This document shows, in pieces, positions 19,655 to 29,679 of a stretch of DNA of 64,000 nucleotides (positions are counted from its first letter, which is position 1; the number at the start of each line of letters is the position of its first letter). The position numbers and the translations under genes are program-made. This DNA is from Phymatolithon calcareum. Taxonomy: Eukaryota; Rhodophyta; Florideophyceae; Hapalidiales. The DNA is taken from the NCBI GenBank assembly GCA_977006965.1, contig OZ345358.1:2294001-2358000 (forward strand), in the 5' to 3' direction. Below the pieces are notes generated by a model, which had not been told where the DNA came from, made no database searches, and saw nothing but the letters and a program-made list of their open reading frames with translations.

Positions 19655-21160
19655 TATATGTTGATTTATTTTAGAAGCTCCCAAAACCTCAATTTGATTA
19701 ACAGGCAGCTTCTCGCTATCTTCCACATTCATCTCTCTACTAGCCTCCTAATATCTCCTTAATAAGAGTTTCTCTCCCTGTGAGGGCTCGAGTGAGTCGT
19801 TCGCATTCGTATTCTGTTTCTTGGTCCATCTTAATGCACCGTAGTGTGCGTTGGAGCACAACGAGCTCAACCACAGCTCCGTGTCCAAAGTACTTCGCTA
19901 AAACTGATTTTCTCCACAAAGGAGCTCTGTTGAAAAGAAATCTCAGACATCTCAACCGCGCCGTTCTGTCCCTTATACGTAACACTCCTGGTATTTCATT
20001 CGGCTTGTCGACCGGGATTTTAACTGTCCGTCCCTCTTCTTCCAGCGTCCATATTTTTGCAGCTTCTCGTATGCGTCCTCTTTTTGATACCGTACCTTCT
20101 TCTGCTTGTTTTAGAGCTTCTTTGAGGTGCTTCTCTTCTATAAGATGTCCAATATCCTTTGACACATCTTCCAGGTCTTCTTCTCTACCTTGGTATTCTT
20201 CTGCGATCTCAGGGTACTTCTTCCGTCTTACCAGGCTTAAGGCGAACCTTTCAGCCTGGTACGCTCTCCTCATCTGTGGGCTGGCGAGTCGGCAGAGCAC
20301 TCGCATCCGCTCCCTTCGATGTTCGGCATATTTTCCGAAAACATACCTGAAGAAAAGACCTTCTGCTGCTTCGATTGCCGATAACAGACGTTTGGTGATC
20401 GGGGTCAGATGAATGGCATACTCCCATTTGGGGAGAATCAATGATTTAAAAATCCTGATGCAAGTGGCTGGCTGGAATCCTCTGACGTTCACGCCTATTT
20501 GGCGGAGTTTGCGTATACATCCCACCGCATTTCGAACTCTTGCAATTGCTGTATCGTCCGTGACTCCGTTGTTGTTCATACTGATCCCCAGGGTATGAAA
20601 GTCTTCAGCCCTGGTGCAGCTCTCTTCCTGCAAGGAATGTTTTTCTCTTTGGTAGGCCTTTGTACTTAAGCACCTCACTCTTTCCTGGCTTTGTGTTCCA
20701 GTTCATGGAGTTCTCGCGTGCCCACTTCGTGGCTATGTCGAATAGTTTTTGCAACCCTTTAGCATTCTTAGCCTGAAGAAGAACATCATCAGCAAATAAT
20801 TGCGCTGGACGTTCAGACACGGTTCTTGGTATTTGGGCGGCGGCTTCGGCGAACGTATCCATGAATATATTGTATAGGCATGGACTGAGGGGCGACCCTT
20901 GGGGAACACCTCGGTCGATAATGTACCACGTTTTGCGCCGACCACTCGGCGCGGGTCTTTTTCTCGTGACATGGCAGGTCCGCTTCTTCTGACTGAAAAT
21001 CGTATTTTCGTTCTTACCGCCGAACGAAGCGCCTTTAAGGTAGTAGTTGCGGTACTCCTCGAGCAGAACACAAGCCCGCCTTTCCAAAGATGGCGAGAAC
21101 TATATGTTTTGCATTCTTTTTGCATACTTTTTTGACCTTTCAAGTCGCCCATCAATTGAG
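19655..21160 (-). pseudogene. Non-LTR retrotransposon reverse transcriptase, truncated and frameshifted
   Basis: Two overlapping minus-strand frames make the C-terminal half of a LINE reverse transcriptase. The first (to 20605) has GVPQGSPLSPCLYN and the catalytic LFADDVLL box. The second (20678-19740) has the LGISMNNNG thumb motif and about 300 further residues with a basic, Arg-Lys rich tail. The frame changes between them near 20640. The palm N-terminus, endonuclease and ORF1 are missing, as in 5'-truncated LINE copies. The 3' end is A-rich and recurs at 17812. No intact cysteine-rich tail motif is seen. Confidence 0.8.
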
Positions 21161-21302
21161 GTGGTTAGAAAACTAGACACTAGCTTCTTCTGTAATTTTT
21201 CGGGACACAGAAGAACTGTTTTGAAGATTAGTGACACTGAGATGCCATTTTTGGAAAATAGTGACACGAGCGCACTGTTTTTCAGATTAGTGACACTGAC
21301 CT

Positions 21303-21492
21303 GTCGTCGAGTCCAAGCACGAACAACCCTGTACAGAACTGAGGTAGAATTACTTTGAATCCTGAGTTTTCCCGTCCGCAATTCTGGTGGGCGTTTCGTG
21401 AGTTGCACAAAGGTAGGTAGCATAAGAGGAAGCCTTGCCCGTATCTTCGGAAGTCTGTGGGGCTTTTAAATAAACTTGAATAAAAAATTTCA
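21303..21492 (+). mobile_element. LINE 3' tail (family B), insertion in iterons
   Basis: Shared block GGAAGCCTTGCCCGTATCTT through GTCTGTGGGGCTTTTAAATA with a terminal A run. It recurs at 26745-26838 and 28568-28648. Compared with the iteron array at 26414-26575 it splits a continuous array here. Confidence 0.6.
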
Positions 21493-21840
21493 AAGTAGTG
21501 AATCTGAAATGCCTTTTTCGGAAATGGTGACACAGACGCGAGAATTAGTGACACTGAAAATATGCGCCCTTTCTTTTGCTGCGCAACTCAACTGCAAAGT
21601 TTAGAATGTGAGTAACAACTCCTCGCATTCTAATCAAGTAATGAGCTTTCAGGCCCCAGGGGTGGCACCAATTGCACTGAAACGGATTGGTCTTCGCTCG
21701 GCAATAGATCAGATTTACTGGTCCACTTTCTTGTAACGAAATGTTCATTGCAATCGAGCTACGCCTTGCAATAACAACAGAAATAAGAAGGGATCCTACA
21801 ATAAGAGAAACAATATCTGTAGTACTAAGCCTCAAGCTCG

Positions 21841-21875
21841 TTATGGAGTGACTACGTCACGTAGTCACTCCATAA
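21841..21875. repeat. Perfect hairpin, 16-base arms
   Basis: TTATGGAGTGACTACG, three bases, then its exact complement. No flanking gene end to make it a terminator. Confidence 0.8.
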
Positions 21876-22944
21876 CCACGTTGTCTACGTGTTTTGTCTA
21901 CTTTGGTGATGTGCAAGAAATCACATATGTATTTTTGGCTCCGCTACGAGAGATAGATGGGCTGGAATACCCTTAACACAAAACGTGGATCAGCTACTGT
22001 AGTACATATTAAGAGTTACGGAAACCCCTAGTAGCGTGGACCTCTGCCGACTTCGTGGCACCGTAAGGGTTTCACCTTAGTAAGGTGACCTTACCGTGCC
22101 ACGCAGCTCCATTTCCATCTCTGCATTCAGGAATATGAGTACGCAATAACTGCAATAAGGCGCTCCGTCGCAATAAGGACTGCAGTAAGGAACTCTGTTG
22201 TAATAGAGCTGTTATTGCAGTTTATTGCGACATACTGCAATAGAAGTAGAATTGGTGCCACCCCTTCTTGGCGCAGCTGTCCCAACGAGTTGAAATGCTA
22301 CAAATGCATGCTGCGAGACTATCAAGCTTACTACAAGATGAGTACACCAGGGTCGTTTTAATCGCTTTCCAAATTCTGTAGTTGATTTGCACAGCAGTCT
22401 CAGTTTTCCTTATCTTCTTTGTGGGAGTGAAGTGGATTCCAACACCGCGGATTCCAACATCGCTCTCCAACGTAAATATACGATCTGAATGGCTAAATAT
22501 TTTCCCTGTCACTAATTTTCACGTCTGTGTCACTAAATTGAAAAACAGCACTTCAGTTTCACTAATCAGAGAAACAGCACTTCAGTGTCACTAATGCTAA
22601 AAATGGCTCTTCTGTGTGACTAAAAGCAAGTCAATAAGACACACTTATGGTCTTCGGCAAGAGTTTCGGAAAACATTTCGAAATATCAATGCCGATCACG
22701 TGAATAGATTTTCTCTCTAGGACACATATCGAATGCTGAAAAGTGAATACATCTCTGAATGTAGACGTGATTACGGCCGTATAGAGAGCCTACTGTTCGT
22801 TCAACTATAGTTCATGCCACTTGCAGAAAGCACTCCTTGCTCCAATACACAAGAATGGGACACCCGAGAAACCGGGAAGCTATTTCCACGCAAGGAATTT
22901 ATCGCGACTGCTGTCGCCGTGAAGCTGGTCGAGGTGTACGTTAA

Positions 22945-23130
22945 CCACTGCAGTGGCGAACAGTACCATGGTACTGTTCACCATCTTATAACAACTTAAT
23001 TTAGCTGGAGCTCAAGTTTTCCTCGTAAATGTTCTGCTCCATATTACAATTAATTGACCGTTCAGCTGAACGGTCAATTCTGCAGGCATGATTATCATAA
23101 TAGCTCTAGAGCCATTAATCATGCCTGCAG
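22945..23130. repeat. Cluster of four perfect palindromes
   Basis: CCACTGCAGTGG (22945-22956), a 22-base palindrome centred on CCATGG (22958-22979), a 28-base palindrome centred on CAGCTG (23052-23079) and, touching it, a hairpin with 15-base arms CTGCAGGCATGATTA (23080-23130). Confidence 0.85.
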
Positions 23131-23271
23131 TTTTGCGAGAGCTTTGCCATTGACCATAGAACTCTACTGCAAAAGTTTGAAACATTCTCTTTGGCCCGGT
23201 TTATCCACGTTGTGGGCCAGTTCGACCTTGTCGTGATTAGATCGTTACAAATCTAAATATTACCACCCGAT

Positions 23272-23421
23272 GAGCATCATATACAGTAGATTCTGAAAAC
23301 GTTGTGCACAACACCTGGAGCTTGCGAAACGTGGACTCGGCAAGGAGCATTATTCCTTGCCAAATTCTGACCAGATGAATAGACTTTTCAAATACTATTT
23401 ACCAAAAATTGTACATTTCTT
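23272..23421 (+). repeat. Dispersed repeat R, copy 2
   Basis: Matches 18480-18635 in the same orientation with few changes. It is followed at once by one end of the iteron element. Confidence 0.7.
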
Positions 23422-23480
23422 GCTTCTTCTGTAATTTTTAGTGACACGGTCGAACCGTTTGGAAGATTAGTGACAGCAGG
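23422..23480 (+). repeat. Solo iteron end
   Basis: GCTTCTTCTGTAATTTTTAG then two GTGACA words. It matches the left end of the element at 21183 but has no partner end nearby. Confidence 0.55.
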
Positions 23481-23618
23481 GGAAACGGAATAGAGCGGAA
23501 GTAGAACTGAGGGGGCTATCATAGCATTCACGGGTCCCGTGTGTACGTGCATCATGTATGTAGGTCCAGATATGCATCAAATTAATAAGTGTTAAACAGA
23601 ATATTTCAGCGTGCTTAT

Positions 23619-23648
23619 CATATTACATCCACTTGTGGATGTAATATG
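23619..23648. repeat. Perfect hairpin, 14-base arms
   Basis: CATATTACATCCAC, TT, then the exact complement, 160 bases upstream of the ORF at 23809. Confidence 0.8.
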
Positions 23649-23808
23649 ACAACTCGACATCTCCTTCGTCGCATGGATGAAAATTAGTGCAAATAGGGAA
23701 CATCCTGAGACAGTGCACAATACAGCATAGAGTGCCTTTGTTCGGATTTCGGCTGAATTCAAAATTTCAGCGGAGGTGTTTGGCATCTTTGCAGGTCGGA
23801 CACACAAT

Positions 23809-24462
23809 ATGGATCCATATTCTGGTTGGGCGCCCGTGTCATTTCGTTCACCGACGGAGAACGCGGAGACCGACTCAGACAGCAGCGCTTTTACAGATAA
23901 CTCTCGTATTGGCTTGGTTCTTGAGAGCGGTCTGGCATTGTGCGACCGCCTCCATGACTGGGAACTACTTGTACCCACCAGTACTTCTGGCGATGGTGAT
24001 CGTATCGAATGCGACGACAACACCTCCGACGACGCAAGCAGCTCAAGCGTGAATGCAGTTGAAGGTCAGGCGAAAGTGACCAGAGCAGAAGGTCTCACAG
24101 GCATGCTCAGTGCTACTGCCGCTGGGCAAGAGATGAATGAGATGAATGGGAATACTCACGGAAACGTCTCCTCCTCCGCAGGTGCTACTGCAGCTGGGGT
24201 GTGTGATCAGCGAAACGCGACAGTCGATGCAAATAGCGGCCGCGGGCCGGACGCCGGGCACGTATGTGGAGAAGGAGCACGCTTTCCGGGCACCGGCCGA
24301 TTGTCCAAGGAGGTTACACGCGTTCTGAACGAGGCCCGGGTGACGGCGGGTGGGAAGGTGCCTGACGATGCTGTGCTCGCCGCACTACGTCGCACTGTTT
24401 TCTTTTTCCGACGACTCCAAATCGCGTTCGTTCACCGCGTTCCCCCGGAAAGCGCACCATAG
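23809..24462 (+). CDS. Hypothetical protein, acidic and Ser/Thr-rich
   Basis: A 217-residue frame from the ATG at 23809; the open frame starts slightly earlier but only with GTG. The first 80 residues are acidic and rich in Ser, Asp and Thr, the middle is Gly-Ala rich and low complexity, and the last 50 residues are basic with a VLNEARVTAGGKVPDDAVLAAL helix-like stretch. There is no signal peptide, membrane span or known domain. The local GC content is higher than in the surrounding repeats, which favours a real gene. It overlaps a minus-strand frame by 78 bases at the 3' end. Confidence 0.4.
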   Translation: MDPYSGWAPVSFRSPTENAETDSDSSAFTDNSRIGLVLESGLALCDRLHDWELLVPTSTSGDGDRIECDDNTSDDASSSSVNAVEGQAKVTRAEGLTGMLSATAAGQEMNEMNGNTHGNVSSSAGATAAGVCDQRNATVDANSGRGPDAGHVCGEGARFPGTGRLSKEVTRVLNEARVTAGGKVPDDAVLAALRRTVFFFRRLQIAFVHRVPPESAP

Positions 24463-24828
24463 CAGCTGACTTTGGACACTCTTCGAAGTGCGCAAATGAA
24501 TCCAGTGCAGCTCACCAGCTAAAATAATCCGGAATGCGAGGTGCAGTCCAATTGGAATGTACAGCACAGTACGGGATCGCCTTAGCTGCATCGTATAACT
24601 CGATACCGCCGCTGCAATAGTCGTTTCAAACAGCGCTGCTCGACCCAATCGCAACGCATACAATCGGCGCTGCTTCGTTGATCCATATGTCTGCGTGACG
24701 ACGCCTTTCACAGGGCATCCACACGTCGGATGGCACATGTTGTCACCTTCAGAGTTTGAAGGCCGATATAACAGTAGCAGCCCTGGCGCGATCCATCCAG
24801 GAGCGACTGGAAGGGGGCCAAAGTACAT
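24385..24828 (-). CDS. Hypothetical protein, possible membrane segments
   Basis: A 147-residue frame from an ATG at 24828. The N-terminus is hydrophobic and proline-rich (WIAPGLLLLY), a CHPTCGCP cysteine cluster follows, and residues about 68-110 contain two moderately hydrophobic stretches. I do not recognise the family. It overlaps the opposite-strand frame 23809-24462 tail to tail, so one of the two may be spurious. An upstream exon on the minus strand is possible. Confidence 0.3.
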   Translation of the reverse strand: MYFGPLPVAPGWIAPGLLLLYRPSNSEGDNMCHPTCGCPVKGVVTQTYGSTKQRRLYALRLGRAALFETTIAAAVSSYTMQLRRSRTVLYIPIGLHLAFRIILAGELHWIHLRTSKSVQSQLLWCAFRGNAVNERDLESSEKENSAT

Positions 24829-25276
24829 ATCCAGCGTTTCGGTTTGGCGCCATTTTCATCTCCATACCTTTTTTCGGGCCCGACTGACGACGGAACAGTG
24901 CTCGACCTCTACCCCGTGCCAGCGATCGACTCGGTTGGCTCACCAGGTGTGATCCGACCTCATATCGACAAGACTTATTACGTAAGAAAACCAGGAAAAG
25001 TTTAGAATAAAATCGAAAATATGCCTATAGGGAGTACTCACGTCGCCACTGTATCGAAAAACCTACGAAGTGATCATCTCTTCTCGAGCAGCTGCTCGCT
25101 AGGTTTACTGCACTCGACTTGGGCACCATTTTCTGCTCCTCGTCTATTGGCCGACGACCAGTCGACAGTATAACATTTTGGCAGATAATATGAAACAGGC
25201 GAAAACCCCATACAATATCCTGCACACGCAGGGGTCTCTATCCATTACTTTACTCCCCCTCTATTACTTTTCCCCT
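24829..25276. other. No confident gene
   Basis: Minus-strand open stretches at 24749-24943 and 25025-25225 could be exons upstream of 24828, but I could not fix splice sites. Confidence 0.25.
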
Positions 25277-26413
25277 GGGAGCTGCGGGAAATGGCGTTTT
25301 CAGTGATCTTTGAGTAGATTGGGCCTTTTTGCATAATTAACGTATGCACTGGTGCCCCTGTAAGTCTTCCGTTCCATCTACGTGAACAGTTACTTTCTCA
25401 AAAAACTCATTGACAGCAATGCGAAACGAGTTCACTGAATCAAGTACTGTACCAAATCATATATCATTCAGTTTACACGACTTTGTCGGAAAATATCACG
25501 ACGACGGCGTAATGTTCACGTGTCATAGACCGCATGCTTGTTCTCTCTTTATTGGTTCAATTTGTTTGCACTTGATCTTATGACCAAGTCCGAGTAACTC
25601 CCTGCATCCCATTTACCGCGCTTTCGACATACCGTTTATCGCTGTCTTGTTTTGGTATACTGTTTTAAAAACGGTATACCAAAACTTCGAGGGACAGTAT
25701 AAGGGTGACAAAAATTTGAGAAAATAGTTTGACCTCACAGTTCGAACAACCCCGACTTTGTACTGCCGAATCCCGCATAACATGGCCGATTAAAAAATAT
25801 GCTGATCCTTATCCCGCCAGTTGAAAATCAGCAAAAGTGCGCTTTTTAGTGATATACTGCCGACTTTGGCGCGCGGTATAAGTATTGTAACATTTTTGTG
25901 TTCTTTTGATAAAGAGACAGTTTAAAAGTCTTCCGATAGGTTATTACAACCATGTCAATGAAATCTGGATTAGAATTTTTACGAGGGGTGCACCGCGCTC
26001 CAGATTTCGCATGTCGACCTCATGTTATACTGTTTTGCACATTCGGTATCTCCATGCACCTTCATGAATCGCCATGCGTTTTCGTAACGATTTGTGATCT
26101 TCGAATTGGGGGTTCATATGATTACAAGGCTAGTGTATCAGGACAACTCCCGAAAGCACGACAACACTGGCACGGATGATGGATGCTTGGGTCCCGTGCA
26201 AGTTCTGCCAGACACCAAGTGCCGAAGCTCCGTGCGGAGCCACGGTGTGGACCACGGAACATGTTTCGCATTGCTGTCAATGAGTTTTTTGAGAAAGTAA
26301 CTGTTCATGTAGATGGACAGGAAGACCTACAGGGGCACCAGTGCATACGTTAATTATGCAAAAAGGCCCAATCTACTCAAAGATCACTGAAAACGCCATT
26401 TCCCGCAGCTCCC
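25277..26413. mobile_element. 1.1-kb DNA transposon with 150-base TIRs
   Basis: Left inverted repeat 25277-25426 and right 26263-26413 are complementary with few mismatches, starting GGGAGCTGCGGGAAATGGCG. The interior has one unassigned 75-codon frame (25952-26179) and a 37-base hairpin (25649-25685). No transposase is seen, so it is a non-autonomous element of undetermined superfamily. The right end abuts an iteron array, which is the likely target. Confidence 0.8.
25649..25685. repeat. Hairpin, 18-base arms
   Basis: GTTTTGGTATACTGTTTT pairs with its complement with one G-T wobble. It lies inside the long-TIR transposon. Confidence 0.75.
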
Positions 26414-26575
26414 TGGTGACACTGAGATGCCATTTTTGGAAAATAGTGACACCAGCGCTCTTTTTTTCAGATTAGTGATACGGACGTGTCATTTTTCAAA
26501 ATAGTGACACTGGAACGCCTTTTTCGGGATTAGTGACACAGGCGCGAAAATTAGTGACACTGTAAATATGCGTCC
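26414..26575 (+). repeat. GTGACAC iteron array
   Basis: Six GTGACAC or GTGATAC words at roughly 30-base spacing, matching the left end of 21183-22627 but uninterrupted by the LINE tail. No inverted partner is visible nearby. Confidence 0.65.
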
Positions 26576-26744
26576 GATCTGAATTGACTGCATGTCGACG
26601 ATTTGTACTCTAGTTAGGTGGGTTGCCGATGGGTTGCTTGGTCTTCGCCACATCATGTGCTGCTGACACTCTGCATGGACACCAGAGCAAAGAAAGGGTT
26701 GGCTCTAGTGGGGTGGGGGATTTTAACTCTGGCGGTGCGTTTTC

Positions 26745-26838
26745 GTGAGCTACACAAAGGTAGGTAGCAACTGAGGAAGCCTTGCCTATATCTTCAGAAG
26801 TCTGTGGGGCTTTTAATAAAAACTTTGATTAAAAAAAC
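26745..26838 (+). repeat. LINE 3' tail (family B)
   Basis: ACACAAAGGTAGGTAGCA, then GAGGAAGCCTTGCC and GTCTGTGGGGCTTTT with A-rich end, as at 21303-21492. Confidence 0.6.
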
Positions 26839-26929
26839 AGAGCAAAGAAGCGAGGTATCAACCGCGCAAGCTACCGGAACAAATGTGTTCACATCAAAGT
26901 ACCAGTCCTGAGCCCGGAATTTCATCTTC

Positions 26930-28165
26930 ATGTATAATTAAACGCTCTCAGAAACACTCATGAGACTGCAAGGGAGATGCGTTTCAGCCCCCCGGAATAA
27001 ATTCGGGGGGAAAAGCTCGAGGTCCACTGGTCAGATTTCTTATGAGGCTCAGGGTCACAGCTCAATTGACCCGTTTTCTATTCTATGTCGTCGTAAAAGA
27101 CGATCGTGAAGAAAAGTAACTGGTCGAGGGCTTTTTCTGTTATGCCAATCTCCTCTTGGGTTTCATCTTCATGTGAGAACTCTCTTAGAGGTATCGAATA
27201 AGCGTATCGATATGAGCAGGGGAAGAATAGTACATATGGCACACTTGAATTTCAGGAACTGAAACCGCAACACGAGAAGACGAGTCCTTAAGCTTGACCC
27301 AGCGCACAAGAATGTGCAGTTTCCCCTCCATAGCTGCAGATGTATTCGAACCAAAATATCCAATAACCTTGACAAATCTCAAGAAATAACTAGGAACATT
27401 TTCCCTAATTGGCCATAGAACTTGACGCTCGAACCATTGCATGCCATTAGCAAAAGTGTTTGGCTCATGGTCAATAATGATGACATGCTTGGTCCCAAGA
27501 ATTTTGCAGGGCGTAGCCGAGAGACCCTCGAGAGGGCGTTCAGTTATCCTGTGGATTGTATTGTAGCTTGGTTCGCCTTCTGGCTGGCTTTCGGTTCCGA
27601 ATGGAGCTAGAAAACTGGCGCTTTTCGATGAAGATTGGCGACGACGGGTACTGTAAAGAGGACGTGGCCTCAGCACGCTTTGTCGACGTGGGCTTGGCCC
27701 AAGCTGCCGATCAGGCAGAAGCACCTTTAACAAGCTTTTATGCCTTGACGTTAACATTCTTCACGGTCGTAATCTTAGTCTTCTTCACCTGGTGCTGAAT
27801 TGGGACCCATTTTACGCGCAGTGACGTGCTTGCGTGACCAGTGATTGCCTGAGCAATTACTTTGTGCACCATGCCAATCACAATTATGGACTTGGAATAG
27901 GCTCCCTACGGTCAGCAACATTCTTCTCCACTTGGCATCGTCACTTCCTTGGCATATAAGGATGCACCGACCCCTCGGCGTCGGTCATTTTCTTGCGGCA
28001 CAGGAGGTCTGAGTCTTTTCGTTCCTAACGCAGAATCAAGCGCTAATAAGGTAGTAGTTACGCTATTCCTCGCACAGGAAACAAGCCCAGCTTTACCAAT
28101 ATGGCATGAGCGAGCCGATTCGCTTTCGTTTTATAGATTTTTGAGCTTTTAAATCGTCCATCAAG
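26930..28165 (-). repeat. Repeat family A, longest copy
   Basis: Reading the minus strand: a 60-codon remnant homologous to the LINE reverse transcriptase N-terminal palm (28160-27950), then HASTSLRVKWVPI, a Ser-Arg rich stretch and a 190-codon open frame (27757-27185), and finally the TEKALD-FFTIVFYDD tail. It looks like a LINE-derived mosaic with an internal deletion of the catalytic region. No known domain is recognised in the 190-codon frame. Confidence 0.5.
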
Positions 28166-28567
28166 TGAGGGCGTTCGCCACATAGGCACTAGATCGTAGA
28201 TGTTTTCACATCAAATTTTGTCGTTCGCTTGATGATTCTGATTCTGCCGTCCCCAAAGAGGCTCACAAAGCAGTGCTCTATCCCTAACTAACTTCTACAT
28301 TGATTACGGCAAGACGTGTTCCTGCTAGCTAATTAGAAAAGCACTCCTTCTTCTCTCTCAAGGAAGACGACAGAGCGGAAACTGAGAAGGCATTAGATGA
28401 CCTTTTGCTCTTCAGCAAAAGCATCATCGAGAGTATGCAGCATGAAGAAGACCTATACTGAAAGAAGAAGCGACACTTCGAAACTGCTACGAAGAGCAAT
28501 CAAAACAACCGAGCACATACTAGGGTCTCAGATAGAATGTCAGGCATAAGAGCAGAGACGCCCTAGC

Positions 28568-28648
28568 GAGGGCAGCACCTGAGGAAGCCTTGCCCGTATA
28601 TTCGTATGACTGCGGGGCATTAAAAAAATTGCAATAAAAAAAAACTCC
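28568..28648 (+). repeat. LINE 3' tail (family B)
   Basis: GAGGAAGCCTTGCCCGTATA followed by CTGCGGGGCATTA and two A runs, the third copy of this tail. Confidence 0.55.
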
Positions 28649-29679
28649 TTCTTCTCTTCCTGCCGCTCAAAATGCGATTCGGTGCACCCGGAACGCAGTG
28701 GTTCCACGATTCGTGCCTTTGAAAATATAGCTGACTTCAGTCAAGCAACCTTCCTTTTCATGCCAGAAAATGGCAAGGGTCGGGTCCCCATGTTTCAATT
28801 CATTGCATCAATCAAAATTTGAACCTTCTCAGTCTCTGGTTTGCACTCTTGCGGCACTCTTGTCCCTCTTTGATCTGATTTTTAGCCATGGGAACCCCCA
28901 TCTTTGTTTGCGAAATGGGATTATGGTGCAATGCATGAATATGATCACTGTCGCGTAACCGCGATGTTGGGTTTGTTGGCTGCATGCAGCCAAAACCCAA
29001 GATCCTGCAGTACTGTATACAGTACTGCAGCCAAAACCCATGTTGCTACCAGTCGGACTTAGTATATGCCTGGAATTGCGAAGTCCAGTCTTTTCCATGG
29101 ACAGCTCTAAATCCTTAACACAACTAGAGCATCACAGAGCCACATCGGAGGGACGTCTTATCACTCGTCTCCCAGCTGATTCCTTGGCCATCTCTTGTGG
29201 ACTGAATCTGAAAAATTTGTTCATGGGAACAAGTAATCGCGTCGTCAAGCTGGCAAAGCTGAAAAGCGTACTATGATTAACCATAGTTCTAGGTCTTGCA
29301 GATATCTTTTCCAAGAGCTGGAGGAGCAGCTTGTGTTCGGGAGTTCTTTGTGCACTGTTAATGATGAAAACCATACACCGAAACACAGATTCTTGAGTAT
29401 CCCAATAACGTTGGAAAAAACTACAAATCGTCCACTCGGGTTCAGGCACATGTGCTCCGAAAACCGAAATTCGTGTTTCTGCCTTCGGGTCAACGGTGTT
29501 CACCCCGCAGATCTCAAATTGTGGCACTCTGCAAACATACAGGGCCACAGAATATGGGGAGATTCAATTTTTGGGATGTAGCAATGCCTTGGATCTCGTT
29601 CTTTTAGATAAACAGCGCGGAAGCAGCGGCCTCGCAACGCTTCTGCAGTCGAATCTGATTCCTCCGCGAGGCCCAGGCG
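28649..29679. other. Region upstream of 465-residue gene 1
   Basis: No confident gene. Much of it is shared with 59950-60784 upstream of gene 3 (for example GCGAAGTCCAGTCT and AACATGGACAGCT-type blocks), so it was duplicated with the gene and may hold its promoter. Contains the palindrome at 29005-29030. Confidence 0.5.
29005..29030. repeat. 26-base perfect palindrome between direct repeats
   Basis: CTGCAGTACTGTA and its exact complement. Flanked by two copies of GCAGCCAAAACCCA (28987-29000 and 29027-29040). Confidence 0.85.

Larger units (their letters stand above)
21183..22627. mobile_element. DNA element with inverted GTGACAC iteron ends
   Basis: The left end (21183-21305 and 21500-21565) carries direct iterations of TTAGTGACACTGA spaced about 30 bases. 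The right end (22505-22627) carries the same words inverted. The outermost bases match as GCTTCTTCTG against GCTTTTAGTC and then ACACAGAAGA. The left end is split by a LINE 3' tail. Inside is a minus-strand frame of 96 codons with a hydrophobic start (21545-21835) and no recognised transposase, so it looks non-autonomous. Confidence 0.55.

Noticed and set aside
19780-20412. Plus-strand 210-codon frame.
   Set aside because: It is antisense to the LINE reverse transcriptase C-terminal region, which has recognisable motifs.
21841-21875. Intrinsic transcription terminator.
   Set aside because: No T-run follows, no gene end precedes, and the genome context is eukaryotic.
21183-26575. CRISPR array, because of regularly spaced GTGACAC words.
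   Set aside because: Repeats are short and degenerate, spacers are not unique, ends are inverted and the context is eukaryotic repeats.
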